Of a stretch of 64,000 bases of DNA, positions 54,871-63,622 are shown piece after piece (the first letter of the stretch is position 1; each line of letters opens with the position of its first letter). The DNA is from Paraflavitalea sp. CAU 1676 (GTDB lineage Bacteria > Bacteroidota > Bacteroidia > Chitinophagales > Chitinophagaceae), in contig NZ_JARHUJ010000008.1 of NCBI RefSeq assembly GCF_029223285.1, positions 372,001 to 436,000 of the forward strand, written 5' to 3'. Below the pieces are notes generated by a model that was given only the letters and a program-made list of their open reading frames with translations, was not told the origin of the DNA and ran no database searches. Both the position numbers and the translations under genes were made by a program.

Positions 54871-57252
54871 CTATTCGCTTTTCAGGCTTTTTACCGGACT
54901 CGTCACGGCTGCTTTAATGGCCTGGAAACTGATGATAGCCAGTGCAATGACCAGGGCTGTTACGCCCGCCAGTACAAAGATCCACCAGGTTATCGTTGTT
55001 CTATAGGCAAAGCCTTCCAGCCATTGGTGCATGAAGTACCAGGCGGCAGGCGCTGCAATAAAGAAGGAAATGGCTACCAGTTTCAGGAAATCTTTCGACA
55101 ACAGGTTGACAATGCCTGCTACGGAGGCGCCCATCACTTTGCGGATACCGATCTCTTTGGTGCGTTGTACCGTGCTGTAGGCGGCGAGACCCAGCAAACC
55201 CAGGCAGGATATGAAGATGGCCAGGATCGCAAAATTGAGGAACAGCCTGCCAAACCTTTCTTCCGCGCGGTATTGTTTGTCGAACATTTCATCGAGGAAG
55301 GTGTAGCTGTACGGCCTGCCTGGTATAACGGTCTTCCATTTGTTTTCTACAGCGGCCAGGGTAGCAGGCAGATCGGCTGCTGCTATTTTTGCCGACAGTA
55401 CATTGCAGCCACCCGGTTCTATGCGCATGGTGAGCGGCTTAATTTCCTGCTGCAGGGAGCGGAAGTGGAAGTCTTTTACTACGCCGATGATCTTGCCTTC
55501 GCGGCCCCATTGTTTAAAACGGCGGCCAATGGCTTGTTGCGGCGAAGCATAGCCAAACAGCTTCACGGCTGTTTCATTCATCACCATCGCTTGTGTAGTG
55601 TCCGTAAGGAATTCACGCGAGAAAGCCCGGCCTGCCACCAGCTTTATTTCATATTGTTTGATATAGTCGAAGTCTACAAAGTAAAGATCCAGGTTGGCCA
55701 CCTGCAGATCGCCTTTGCTGTTCTCGATCTCGGAATAGGCGCCGAGATTACCGCCACCGGGTACACTCGAGGCGAGTGATACTGATTTTACAGCAGGGAT
55801 GGTGGTAAGTGCCTGCTTGAGAGCTTCTTTGCCCTTATCGCCTTTTGTATCAATGATGAGTGTTTGATCTTTATTGAAGCCGAGGTCGCGGTTGCGCATA
55901 AAGCTCATCTGGCGGTAAACAACGATGGTGCCGATGATGAGTGCAATGCTGATGCTGAACTGTGCTACCACCAAACCTTTCCTCAACAGGATGCCGCGCA
56001 TGCCGGTGGAAAAGCGGCCTTTCAATACCACGATAGGCTTGAAAGAGGAGAGCACCAGGGCAGGGTAGAGGCCTGCCAGCAGACCAATACCAATAGAAGC
56101 TGCCGCCAATAAACCAAGGTATGGCCAGTTGCTGAAGATACCTGCATTCACTTGTTTGCCCGCCAGTTGATTAAAGAGCGGCAGCAACAAGGCAGCCAGG
56201 CCTACGGTCAGCAGGCAGGCTACGAGGCAAAGGATCACCGATTCTCCGATAAACTGGCCGGTTAACTGTCCCTTGAGAGCGCCCACTACTTTACGGATGC
56301 CTACTTCACGGGCGCGCTCTGTCGAGCGGGCGGTGGTGAGGTTGATAAAGTTGATACAGGCGATCAGTAATATGAATACGGCTACAATGGAGAATATATA
56401 AACGTTGTTGATATTACCCTTGCTGCCGCGCGTAGAATACAGGTACACGTCGCGCAGGGGTTCCAGTAATAAAGTTGCATACATCTGGCTTTCTGCTTCT
56501 GCTTTGCCATTTCGTTTTTTAACGAAGGCAGGGAATTGGGCTTCCAACGTTTTGGCGTTGGTACCGGGTTTCACCAGTATATAAGCTGCCGAACCATAAT
56601 TGCCCCATTCCTGGTCGAGGCTGGGGCGAAAGCGCTTTGTTAGGGTGCTCATCGATAACAGGATATCAGCTTTTAGCTGCGTATTCTCCGGCATGTCTTC
56701 CATTACACCGGTTACGGTGGCGGGTATCGACTCGCTGGTTACGAGTATGGTTTGCCCAAGCGGATTGGCGCTACCAAAATATTTCTTTGCCGCCGTTTGC
56801 GAGAGTACAATACTCATCTGATCCGTTAGGGCTGTTTTGGCATTGCCTTGCAACAGCTTGAAATCGAAGACCTGGAAAAAGGAAGAATCCGCATAAACAA
56901 CATCTTCCTGGAACTTGATATCGCCTTTACGGAACAAGGTGCTTTGGTTGCTCACGCGTACAAAGTGCTCTACCTGCGAAAACTCGTCTTTGATATTGGG
57001 AGGCACCGCCCAGGATGGCCCGGAGGTGTGGAGCACTTCCGAAGGTGTTTTGAGGTCAGTGACCACCCGGTAAATGCGATCGGATTTGCTATTGAAATTT
57101 TCGTACGACAGTTCGAACTGCACGTACAGGAAAATGAGAAAACAGGCCGTGAGGCCCACTGTCAATCCCATCACGTTGATAAAGGAAAAGGCCCTGTGTT
57201 TCCACAGGTTCCTGAAGGCCGTTTTTAGATAGTTCCTGAACATAAGAGACAA
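54871..57252 (-). CDS. Array permease 3
   Basis: 793 residues if started at 57252 (MSLMFRNYLKTAFRNLWKHR); the alternative ATG at 57243 matches the usual MFRNYLK start and would give 790. Post-TM1 motif is FELSYENFNS. Coupling motifs are AREVGIRKVVGA and TKEIGIRKVMGAS. Periplasmic motifs TGVMEDMPENTQLKAD and GVVKDFHFRSLQQEI are close to consensus, as is FLDEMF. The tail is TSPVKSLKSE. It follows AP2 by 37 bp. Its sequence is a good type example of the family. Confidence 0.93.
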   Translation of the reverse strand: MSLMFRNYLKTAFRNLWKHRAFSFINVMGLTVGLTACFLIFLYVQFELSYENFNSKSDRIYRVVTDLKTPSEVLHTSGPSWAVPPNIKDEFSQVEHFVRVSNQSTLFRKGDIKFQEDVVYADSSFFQVFDFKLLQGNAKTALTDQMSIVLSQTAAKKYFGSANPLGQTILVTSESIPATVTGVMEDMPENTQLKADILLSMSTLTKRFRPSLDQEWGNYGSAAYILVKPGTNAKTLEAQFPAFVKKRNGKAEAESQMYATLLLEPLRDVYLYSTRGSKGNINNVYIFSIVAVFILLIACINFINLTTARSTERAREVGIRKVVGALKGQLTGQFIGESVILCLVACLLTVGLAALLLPLFNQLAGKQVNAGIFSNWPYLGLLAAASIGIGLLAGLYPALVLSSFKPIVVLKGRFSTGMRGILLRKGLVVAQFSISIALIIGTIVVYRQMSFMRNRDLGFNKDQTLIIDTKGDKGKEALKQALTTIPAVKSVSLASSVPGGGNLGAYSEIENSKGDLQVANLDLYFVDFDYIKQYEIKLVAGRAFSREFLTDTTQAMVMNETAVKLFGYASPQQAIGRRFKQWGREGKIIGVVKDFHFRSLQQEIKPLTMRIEPGGCNVLSAKIAAADLPATLAAVENKWKTVIPGRPYSYTFLDEMFDKQYRAEERFGRLFLNFAILAIFISCLGLLGLAAYSTVQRTKEIGIRKVMGASVAGIVNLLSKDFLKLVAISFFIAAPAAWYFMHQWLEGFAYRTTITWWIFVLAGVTALVIALAIISFQAIKAAVTSPVKSLKSE

Positions 57253-57289
57253 ATTATTTTGGGTGAATGGGTGGCGGTGTTGATAACGA

Positions 57290-59704
57290 TCACTCGCTTC
57301 GCAAACTCTTGACAGGGTTTCTCAAAGCTGCTTTGATCGATTGCATGGAAAGGGTAATGAAGGCGATCACAAGGGCCATTACGCCGGCCAGTGCAAATAC
57401 CCACCAGGCAATATCGATGCGGTAATAGAATGACTGCAACCATTTATGCATGGTGAACCAGGCGATGGGTGATGCGATGACGATAGCGATCATCACCAGC
57501 AGCATAAAGTCTTTCGATACCAGGCCCACGATCTGCGGTACACTGGCGCCAAGTACTTTGCGTATGCCGATCTCTTTAGTGCGTTGCAAAATGGCGAGCA
57601 GGGCAATGGCAAACAATCCCATACAAGAGATCAGGATGGCCAGTACGGCGCCGCTCATGAATATTCGTGACATTCTTGTTTCCCGCTGGTAACTACGGTC
57701 TGTATTCTCATCGAGAAAAGATCCGCGGTAAGGAGTTTTGGGATTCACTTCCTTCCAGGCCTTTTCCACCACGGCTACCGAGGCAGGCAGGTTTTCGGGT
57801 TGAACACGAATAAAAATGTAGGTGAGGGGCCAGTTGGGGCGTATCACCATAGTTAATGGAGCCAGCTCCTGGTGCAGCGATTTGAAATGGTAATCCTTTA
57901 CTACGCCCAGTACCTTCAGTTGACCACCATCGAGGTTGAGTACGGCGCTGAGCGGATCTTTTTCGCCCAATTGTTTCGCCATGGTTTCATTGATGAGCAC
58001 ACCGCCCGAGTCGAGTCCATAACTGCGGTCGAAATCCCGGCCGTTGAGCAGGCGTACATCCATCGTCTTGAGGAAGTCGTAATCTACGCGCAGCCAGTGG
58101 GTGGTTACCGTTCTTTCCTTGTAGCCAAAACCCATCATGGAAGTAGTGGAAGACCCATCGCGCCCGCGGCCCATGTTCATATCGGTACCGGTGATGCTGA
58201 GTATCTTCGGTTCGGCTGCCAGCTTATTGCGCAACAGGTTAAGCACCGTTTGTCCCTCCATATCGGGGCCTACCGGTATACTAAGCACCTGTTGTTTATT
58301 ATAACCAAGCGGTTTATTGCGCAGATAATCGAGCTGTTGCCATACGATGAGGGTGCAGATGATCAACAGGGATGAAAGCACGAACTGTACCACCATCAGG
58401 CTATTGCGCAGACGGTTCGATTTACCCACCGGTAACTTCCCCTTTACGGTTTGAATGGTGTTGAACTTCGATACCAGCCAGGCAGGATAACCGCCTGCTA
58501 TTAACGTGATCAGTGCAAAGGCAGCGAGGATATAAATGATCAGCAAAGGCGAGCGCAGCATTTCTACCGACAGCGAAGGGTAGAATACCTGTTTGTAAAA
58601 AGGTAAGAGCAGCCAGGCGATCAATACACCGGCGGCCAGCGCCAGGACGCTAACGATAAAGGCTTCTCCCCAGAACTGGCTGATAAGCTGCCAGCGTAAG
58701 GCGCCCATCACTTTGCGAATGCCGATCTCTTTGGAGCGGGTGAATGAGCGTGCCAGCGACAGGTTGACAAAGTTTACGCAGGCGATGAATATGATAAAGA
58801 GGCTGATGCTCAACAGCAGGTAGGTGTAAAAAATGCTAACACCGGCCCCGGTATTACTGATCTCATTAAAGTGGATGTCCGTAATAGGAATCGTGCGCAA
58901 GCGCATCAGCGTCCCTTCTCTATCAGGTCGCACTCCATCGCGTTTAAGATCTTCCAGCCTTTGTACATAGTATTTTTTTACAATGGACTGCATTTGTTTT
59001 TCGAAAGCGGCGGTAGTAACACCCTCGCGCAGCTCTACGAAAACTTCATGGTTTTCCGAATCCCAGGCATCCTTCCGCTCGTCATAACCGCTGAAATGTT
59101 CAAACCGGGATAGCACATCAAAGGTTAGACTGGAGTTTTCGGGAAAGTCCTCCGTCACGGCGGTGACGCGGAATGACTGCCATCCTTTGGGCGTTTTGAT
59201 ATCGATGGTTTTGCCTACGGCTTCTTCTTTATCGAAAAAACGGTTGGCAGCATGTTTGGTAATGACAATATCGTTCAGCTCCCGTAGCGGCGCTTTTTTA
59301 TCACCCGCACTGATGGGGAAGGTGAATAGGGAAAGAAAGTCCGGGTCTACTGAGCGAATACTTAGATTGAGCTCTTTACCGTTGTATCGACCGATCTCTC
59401 CGCCGCTACTGCCCCAGCGTGTAATATGCTTGATGTCGACGAGCTCCGATTTCAGGGCCGGCGTGAGCGGCACCGCGAGGGTAGAACTTTTTTCGACGCC
59501 CCGGGGCGATTGACTTTCTGTGTAGAGCTGGAAGATGCGTTCCTTGTTTTGGTGGAACTGATCATACGACAGCTCGTGATAAGCTGTAACCGACAGCAGC
59601 AAAGAAGCTGCGAATGCGATGGCCATACCGAAAACAACAATCACGGAGAACGTCTTGTGTTTCCAGAGATTGCGCCACGCAATTTTGATGTAATTACTAA
59701 ACAT
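57290..59704 (-). CDS. Array permease 2
   Basis: 804 residues, starting MFSNYIKIAWRNLWKHK. Post-TM1 motif is HELSYDQFHQ. The segment after TM4 is GYPAWLVSKFNTIQTVKGK, distinct from the YPALxLSSFxPIxVLKG of most copies. Coupling motifs are SKEIGIRKVMGA (context SLARS) and TKEIGIRKVLGAS. The first periplasmic domain has an extra charged stretch (QRLEDLKRDGVRPDREGT). Periplasmic motif is GVVKDYHFKSLHQEL, and FLDENT precedes TM6. It lies 68 bp after the small lipoprotein gene. Confidence 0.93.
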   Translation of the reverse strand: MFSNYIKIAWRNLWKHKTFSVIVVFGMAIAFAASLLLSVTAYHELSYDQFHQNKERIFQLYTESQSPRGVEKSSTLAVPLTPALKSELVDIKHITRWGSSGGEIGRYNGKELNLSIRSVDPDFLSLFTFPISAGDKKAPLRELNDIVITKHAANRFFDKEEAVGKTIDIKTPKGWQSFRVTAVTEDFPENSSLTFDVLSRFEHFSGYDERKDAWDSENHEVFVELREGVTTAAFEKQMQSIVKKYYVQRLEDLKRDGVRPDREGTLMRLRTIPITDIHFNEISNTGAGVSIFYTYLLLSISLFIIFIACVNFVNLSLARSFTRSKEIGIRKVMGALRWQLISQFWGEAFIVSVLALAAGVLIAWLLLPFYKQVFYPSLSVEMLRSPLLIIYILAAFALITLIAGGYPAWLVSKFNTIQTVKGKLPVGKSNRLRNSLMVVQFVLSSLLIICTLIVWQQLDYLRNKPLGYNKQQVLSIPVGPDMEGQTVLNLLRNKLAAEPKILSITGTDMNMGRGRDGSSTTSMMGFGYKERTVTTHWLRVDYDFLKTMDVRLLNGRDFDRSYGLDSGGVLINETMAKQLGEKDPLSAVLNLDGGQLKVLGVVKDYHFKSLHQELAPLTMVIRPNWPLTYIFIRVQPENLPASVAVVEKAWKEVNPKTPYRGSFLDENTDRSYQRETRMSRIFMSGAVLAILISCMGLFAIALLAILQRTKEIGIRKVLGASVPQIVGLVSKDFMLLVMIAIVIASPIAWFTMHKWLQSFYYRIDIAWWVFALAGVMALVIAFITLSMQSIKAALRNPVKSLRSE

Positions 59705-59772
59705 GATTAAAGAGTTGGTTGGGTCTTTATAAATATTCGAGGGTGGTATGGCCAGGCAAGGTGTATCAGATC

Positions 59773-60036
59773 CTATCTATCTATATTGGGCAAAGCGGCA
59801 AACGAGTCGATGACCTTTTTGCCCAATGCATCCCGTTCTTCTTTGGTTAATCCGTGAACATCGACTTCTTTCTCATAATCCTTTAACAGTTTGCCATCGA
59901 TCTTTTCATACAGGGAAACCTTCATCACATCTTTGTTAAAGGAGATCGATTTCTTGATGACCGTGTTCCGGTTGCAGGCAGCCAGCGAGGCTACGAGAGC
60001 GGTGCAGGTCAGAGCGGTGATCATTGTTTTGCGCAT
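59773..60036 (-). CDS. Small lipoprotein within the permease train
   Basis: 87 residues from the ATG at 60036. The start MRKTMITALTCTALVASLAA followed by Cys fits a lipobox (L-A-A-C), so the mature protein is about 67 residues and lipid-anchored. The rest is charged and probably helical (KIDGKLLKDYEKEVDVHGLT, KEERDALGKKVIDSFA). No family was recognised. It lies 35 bp after AP1 and 68 bp before AP2 in the same direction, so it is cotranscribed with the ABC genes. Inference: a periplasm-facing accessory subunit of the first permeases, or a protein they handle. Confidence 0.75.
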   Translation of the reverse strand: MRKTMITALTCTALVASLAACNRNTVIKKSISFNKDVMKVSLYEKIDGKLLKDYEKEVDVHGLTKEERDALGKKVIDSFAALPNIDR

Positions 60037-60071
60037 AAGGCGATGTTGTACTTGTTTGTTAGGGTGATTTT

Positions 60072-62495
60072 TTATTCGCTCCGCAAACTCTTCACAGGGT
60101 TTGCCGTAGCGGCTTTGATGGCCTGGTAACTGATCGTAACCAGGGCAATGAGAACGGCAATAATGCCGGCCCCGGCGAATATCCACCAGGGAATAGTGCT
60201 GCGGTAAGCAAAATCTGCGAGCCAGCTGTTCATGGCATACCAGGCAACCGGGAAGGCGATCACGGTGGCCACGATCACCAGTTTCAGGAAATCTTTTGAC
60301 AGCAGGGTAACGATGCTCGATACGGAGGCGCCGATCACTTTGCGAATGCCGATCTCTTTGATGCGCTGGTTGATGGCGAAGGCCGAAAGTCCAAATAAAC
60401 CTAGGCAGGCGATCACGATGGCTATGCACGAAAAGATCGTGAACAGGGTGCCTTGTCGTTGCTCGGCCCGGTAGAGATCGCTGAACCTTTCGTCGAGGAA
60501 TGTATAGTTGAAAGGCGTTTCGGGTAGAAACTTCTTCCAGGTGTTTTCTATATGAGCTATGGCGGCAGGCATATTGGCGCCGGCCACTTTTATCGACATC
60601 CTGTTGAAGCGGCCATCCTGCGGTATCAGCAATACGAGCGGAATAATGCGTTGGTGCAGTGATTCGAAATGGAAGTCATTGATAATGCCAATGATCTTAC
60701 CTCTTTGTCCGCCATACCGGAAATTCTTACCCACGGCAGCTTCATTGCTGACAAGGCCCATGGCTTTTACGGCGGCCTCGTTTACCATAAAGCTGGCTGT
60801 ATCCAGTCCATAATCGCGCGAAAAGGAACGGCCGGCAACGGTTTTAACACCATAGGTGCTGATGAAGTCCTGGTCGGCTTCCACATACTTGATGTCGGCC
60901 GATACGGGCGTGAGGGAATCACCGCGTTCCAGCGAGGCGCCCTGCGCATCGAGCAGGCGACCCGTTGGGATACGGGAAGAGCGGGCCACGTTCTTCACAT
61001 TGGTATTGGCCATCAGCTCGGTGCGGAAGGCATTATACCGCTCTGTAAGGGCACCATCGTAGTTCATGGTCACGATGTGTTCGCGATCGAAGCCCAGTGA
61101 TTTTTCCTGTATAAATTTCAGCTGGCGATAAACGACAGCCGTGGCAATGATGAGCATGATGGATACGGCAAACTGCGTAGTAACCAGTACCTGACGGAAG
61201 GAGATATTGGCGCCGCCTGTCTTCATGAATCCTTTAAGCACCTTCACGGGTCTGAAGGACGACATAAAGAGGGCAGGGTAGATGCCTGCGAGCAAACCAA
61301 CGAGGAAGGGTGCGGCTATAATGGGTAACAATATTTCCCAGCGCAGCAATGCCTGGATGCTGAGCGTTTGTCCGGATACTTTATTCAATAAGGGGATCAA
61401 CTGCCAGGTGAGGGTGAAGGCCAGTATCATGGCGATCCAGGTAATGAGGGTCGATTCGCTGAGGAACTGGAATACCAGCTCTCGCCGTTCGGCGCCTACT
61501 ACTTTGCGGATGCCGATCTCCCGGGCACGCAATACCGACCGGGCCGTGGCCAGGTTCATGTAGTTGATGCAGGCGATAAGCAGGATGAATAAGCCAATTG
61601 CCGAAAAGATATATACCCGCCTGATATCGCCATTCTCTTCGATCTCCGAATCGAGGTGCGAATGCAGGTGAATATCGGACAGCTTTTGCAGAGAGAGCTG
61701 GGTCCACTTCGAGGCTTTTATGGTCGCGCCCTCCTCCGTTACGTGACGGTCCAGGAATGCAGGGAACTGAGCTTCCAGTTTGGCGGCATCATAGTTGGCC
61801 GGCAGGCGCATGTAGGTGTAGAAAGAGTTGTTGCCCCAATTGGTGGCCAGGTTGCGCTCGCCATAAATGAGAGTATCCCGCAAGGTATTGAAAGATACCA
61901 GCAGGCTCGGATGCAGGTGCGTGTTGGAAGGGAATTCCTTATAGACTCCGGTTACCTTAAAGGTTTGCTCGTTGTTGAAGCGCACCATCTTGTTCATCGG
62001 GTCGGCGGCGCCGAAATACTTGCGGGCCACGTCTTCGGACAGCATTACGGTAAAGGGTTCCTTTAAGCCCGTTGTGCGGTCGCCGGCTACCATATTCACG
62101 GTAAAGAATGAAGGGAATTGTTCGTCGGCAAAGTACACGTTGCGTTCAGTAAACAGTTTGTCCTCGTACCGCATCGTTACGCTGCCGGTTGGCAGTACCC
62201 GCGTGATCTGTTCGATCTGTTTAAAATCGTTGGCCAATAAAGGTGCGAACGGAGGTGCTACAGAAGCGAGGTTGAGATTGGTAGCGCCGGTCTCGGCATT
62301 CCGGAACAGGCGGGTAACGCGATAAGTTCGGTCGGCCTGCGGATGTTGCTGATCAAAACTGAGCTCGTGGAGTATATACACGAAGATGAGCAAACAGCAG
62401 GTAAACCCTACGGTAAGGCCAAAGAGGTTCGTGAAGAAGATAAACCTGTATTTTAACAGGCTGCGAAATGCTATCTTCAGGTAGTTGTAGATCAT
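60072..62495 (-). CDS. Array permease 1, duplicated FtsX/MacB-like ABC permease
   Basis: 807 residues from the ATG at 62495 (MIYNYLKIAFRSLLKYR). Architecture, shared by all copies: TM1 (20-43); first MacB-PCD-like periplasmic domain (44-290); TM2-TM4 (292-412) with coupling motif REIGIRKVVGA at 325-335; TM5 (435-456); second periplasmic domain (457-683); TM6-TM8 (685-791) with KEIGIRKVIGAS at 713-724; tail NPVKSLRSE. It is thus two fused MacB/FtsX halves, so one chain may replace the usual permease dimer. Family motifs: ELSFDQQH after TM1, TGVYKEFPSNTH in PCD1, INDFHFESL in PCD2 and FLDERF before TM6. Type VII ABC permeases of this kind pass mechanical force to the periplasm rather than forming a channel. 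It is the first permease after the ATPase (104-bp gap with a hairpin). The substrate is unknown. Confidence 0.93.
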   Translation of the reverse strand: MIYNYLKIAFRSLLKYRFIFFTNLFGLTVGFTCCLLIFVYILHELSFDQQHPQADRTYRVTRLFRNAETGATNLNLASVAPPFAPLLANDFKQIEQITRVLPTGSVTMRYEDKLFTERNVYFADEQFPSFFTVNMVAGDRTTGLKEPFTVMLSEDVARKYFGAADPMNKMVRFNNEQTFKVTGVYKEFPSNTHLHPSLLVSFNTLRDTLIYGERNLATNWGNNSFYTYMRLPANYDAAKLEAQFPAFLDRHVTEEGATIKASKWTQLSLQKLSDIHLHSHLDSEIEENGDIRRVYIFSAIGLFILLIACINYMNLATARSVLRAREIGIRKVVGAERRELVFQFLSESTLITWIAMILAFTLTWQLIPLLNKVSGQTLSIQALLRWEILLPIIAAPFLVGLLAGIYPALFMSSFRPVKVLKGFMKTGGANISFRQVLVTTQFAVSIMLIIATAVVYRQLKFIQEKSLGFDREHIVTMNYDGALTERYNAFRTELMANTNVKNVARSSRIPTGRLLDAQGASLERGDSLTPVSADIKYVEADQDFISTYGVKTVAGRSFSRDYGLDTASFMVNEAAVKAMGLVSNEAAVGKNFRYGGQRGKIIGIINDFHFESLHQRIIPLVLLIPQDGRFNRMSIKVAGANMPAAIAHIENTWKKFLPETPFNYTFLDERFSDLYRAEQRQGTLFTIFSCIAIVIACLGLFGLSAFAINQRIKEIGIRKVIGASVSSIVTLLSKDFLKLVIVATVIAFPVAWYAMNSWLADFAYRSTIPWWIFAGAGIIAVLIALVTISYQAIKAATANPVKSLRSE

Positions 62496-62550
62496 GACTA
62501 TACGCTTTAGCGGTATATAATATGCTTGCCGCTGCGGGCGCACCTGGGGA

Positions 62551-62569
62551 GGCCCTTGGTATAAGGGCC
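62551..62569 (-). ncRNA. Hairpin between the ATPase and the first permease
   Basis: GGCCCTT and AAGGGCC pair over 7 bp around a 5-base loop in the 104-bp gap. No U tract follows on the minus strand. It could slow 3' decay of the ATPase message or reduce read-through into the permeases, which would raise ATPase over each permease. Confidence 0.4.
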
Positions 62570-62599
62570 GCTGTCAGCACGCCGGCGCGGATGGCTGGC

Positions 62600-63277
62600 T
62601 TATACCATGATGTTTTCCAGCACGGCTTGTCCGTCCAGCATACGAATGATGCGGTGACTGTAACGGGCGTCGTGCTCGGAGTGGGTCACCATCACGATGG
62701 TAGTACCTTGTTCGTTGAGGTCTGTCAACAGGGTCATTACCTCATTACCGTTCGAGGAGTCGAGGTTACCCGTGGGCTCATCCGCCAGGATCAGTTTGGG
62801 GTTGTTCACCACGGCGCGGGCTACAGCTACACGTTGTTGCTGACCACCGGAAAGTTGTTGTGGGTAGTGATTGCGGCGGTGCATGATCTGCATCTTATCG
62901 AGGGCTTCTTCTACCCGTTTCTTACGGTCGGCCGATTTAACACCGGTATAGATCAGGGGCAATTCCACATTCTCGAAAACTGTCAGCTCGTCGATGAGGT
63001 TGAAGCTCTGGAACACGAAACCGATATTGTGCTTACGCAGGTCGGCACGTTTGCGCTCATTGAAATGCGCGATCTCCTGGCCATTGAAAACAAAGCTGCC
63101 GGCATCGGGATCGTCGAGCAGGCCGAGGATATTCAACAAGGTCGATTTGCCGCAGCCCGAGGGGCCCATAACGGCTACGAATTCGCCTTCTTTTACTTCA
63201 ATGGAGAGTTTGTTCAACGCCACAGTTTCAACTTCTTCTGTACGGTAGACTTTCTCGAGGTCTGTGATCTTGATCAT
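62600..63277 (-). CDS. LolD/MacB-type ABC ATPase serving the permease train
   Basis: 225 residues from the ATG at 63277 (MIKITDLEKVYRTEEVETVA); ten upstream in-frame codons lack family character. Walker A GPSGCGKS is at 38-45, Q-loop Gln 90, signature LSGGQ at 142-146, Walker B LILADE at 162-167, a normal D-loop GNLDS at 170-174 and H-loop His 199. All catalytic residues are present. It is the only ATPase gene in the 37-kb train and precedes 14 permeases, so it is the best candidate to power them, with one fused-dimer permease per ATPase dimer. It lies 47 bp after the small exported peptide gene. Confidence 0.95.
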   Translation of the reverse strand: MIKITDLEKVYRTEEVETVALNKLSIEVKEGEFVAVMGPSGCGKSTLLNILGLLDDPDAGSFVFNGQEIAHFNERKRADLRKHNIGFVFQSFNLIDELTVFENVELPLIYTGVKSADRKKRVEEALDKMQIMHRRNHYPQQLSGGQQQRVAVARAVVNNPKLILADEPTGNLDSSNGNEVMTLLTDLNEQGTTIVMVTHSEHDARYSHRIIRMLDGQAVLENIMV

Positions 63278-63324
63278 GTTATTTGTTTTACTTGTTTCCC
63301 CCGGCATACCGGGATATTATGTGT

Positions 63325-63543
63325 TTAGTTTGCAAAGACGATGTTCAGTCCGGGCAGGTAACCGGTAGCTTCCGGCAGGGCCAGCGCTTCGGTACCCTTT
63401 TCTGTCTGTTCATTTCCTTCCGTCAAAACGGCCTGGCTATTGTGTTCTTTCAGTGCATCGCAGTTACCCGAATTCCTGTTGGAGGAGGCGCCCAGTGTAC
63501 AGCAAAGCAGTACAAACAGTGCGTAGGTGAACTTGGTCTTCAT
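63325..63543 (-). CDS. Small exported peptide next to the ABC ATPase
   Basis: 72 residues. MKTKFTYALFVLLCCTLGAS is a signal peptide; the mature part (about 50 residues) is rich in Glu, Asn and Gly and has a single later Cys (residue 28, NSGNCDALKE). No family was recognised. It sits between the adaptor and ATPase genes in the same direction, with gaps of 79 and 47 bp. It could be a small partner of the adaptor or a substrate. A non-coding reading is possible but the signal peptide makes coding likely. Confidence 0.6.
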   Translation of the reverse strand: MKTKFTYALFVLLCCTLGASSNRNSGNCDALKEHNSQAVLTEGNEQTEKGTEALALPEATGYLPGLNIVFAN

Positions 63544-63622
63544 GACGTATAAAGGTTGATGAATGTTACAGGTTGTTGTGTTGTTTTATGCACACCGGTG
63601 CTGTTGCATCGTTTTGATTCGG

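Noticed and set aside
26827-62495. Array read as phage, transposon or recent amplification
   Set aside because: No integrase, transposase or terminal repeats are present, and the permeases are strongly diverged from each other, so expansion is old.
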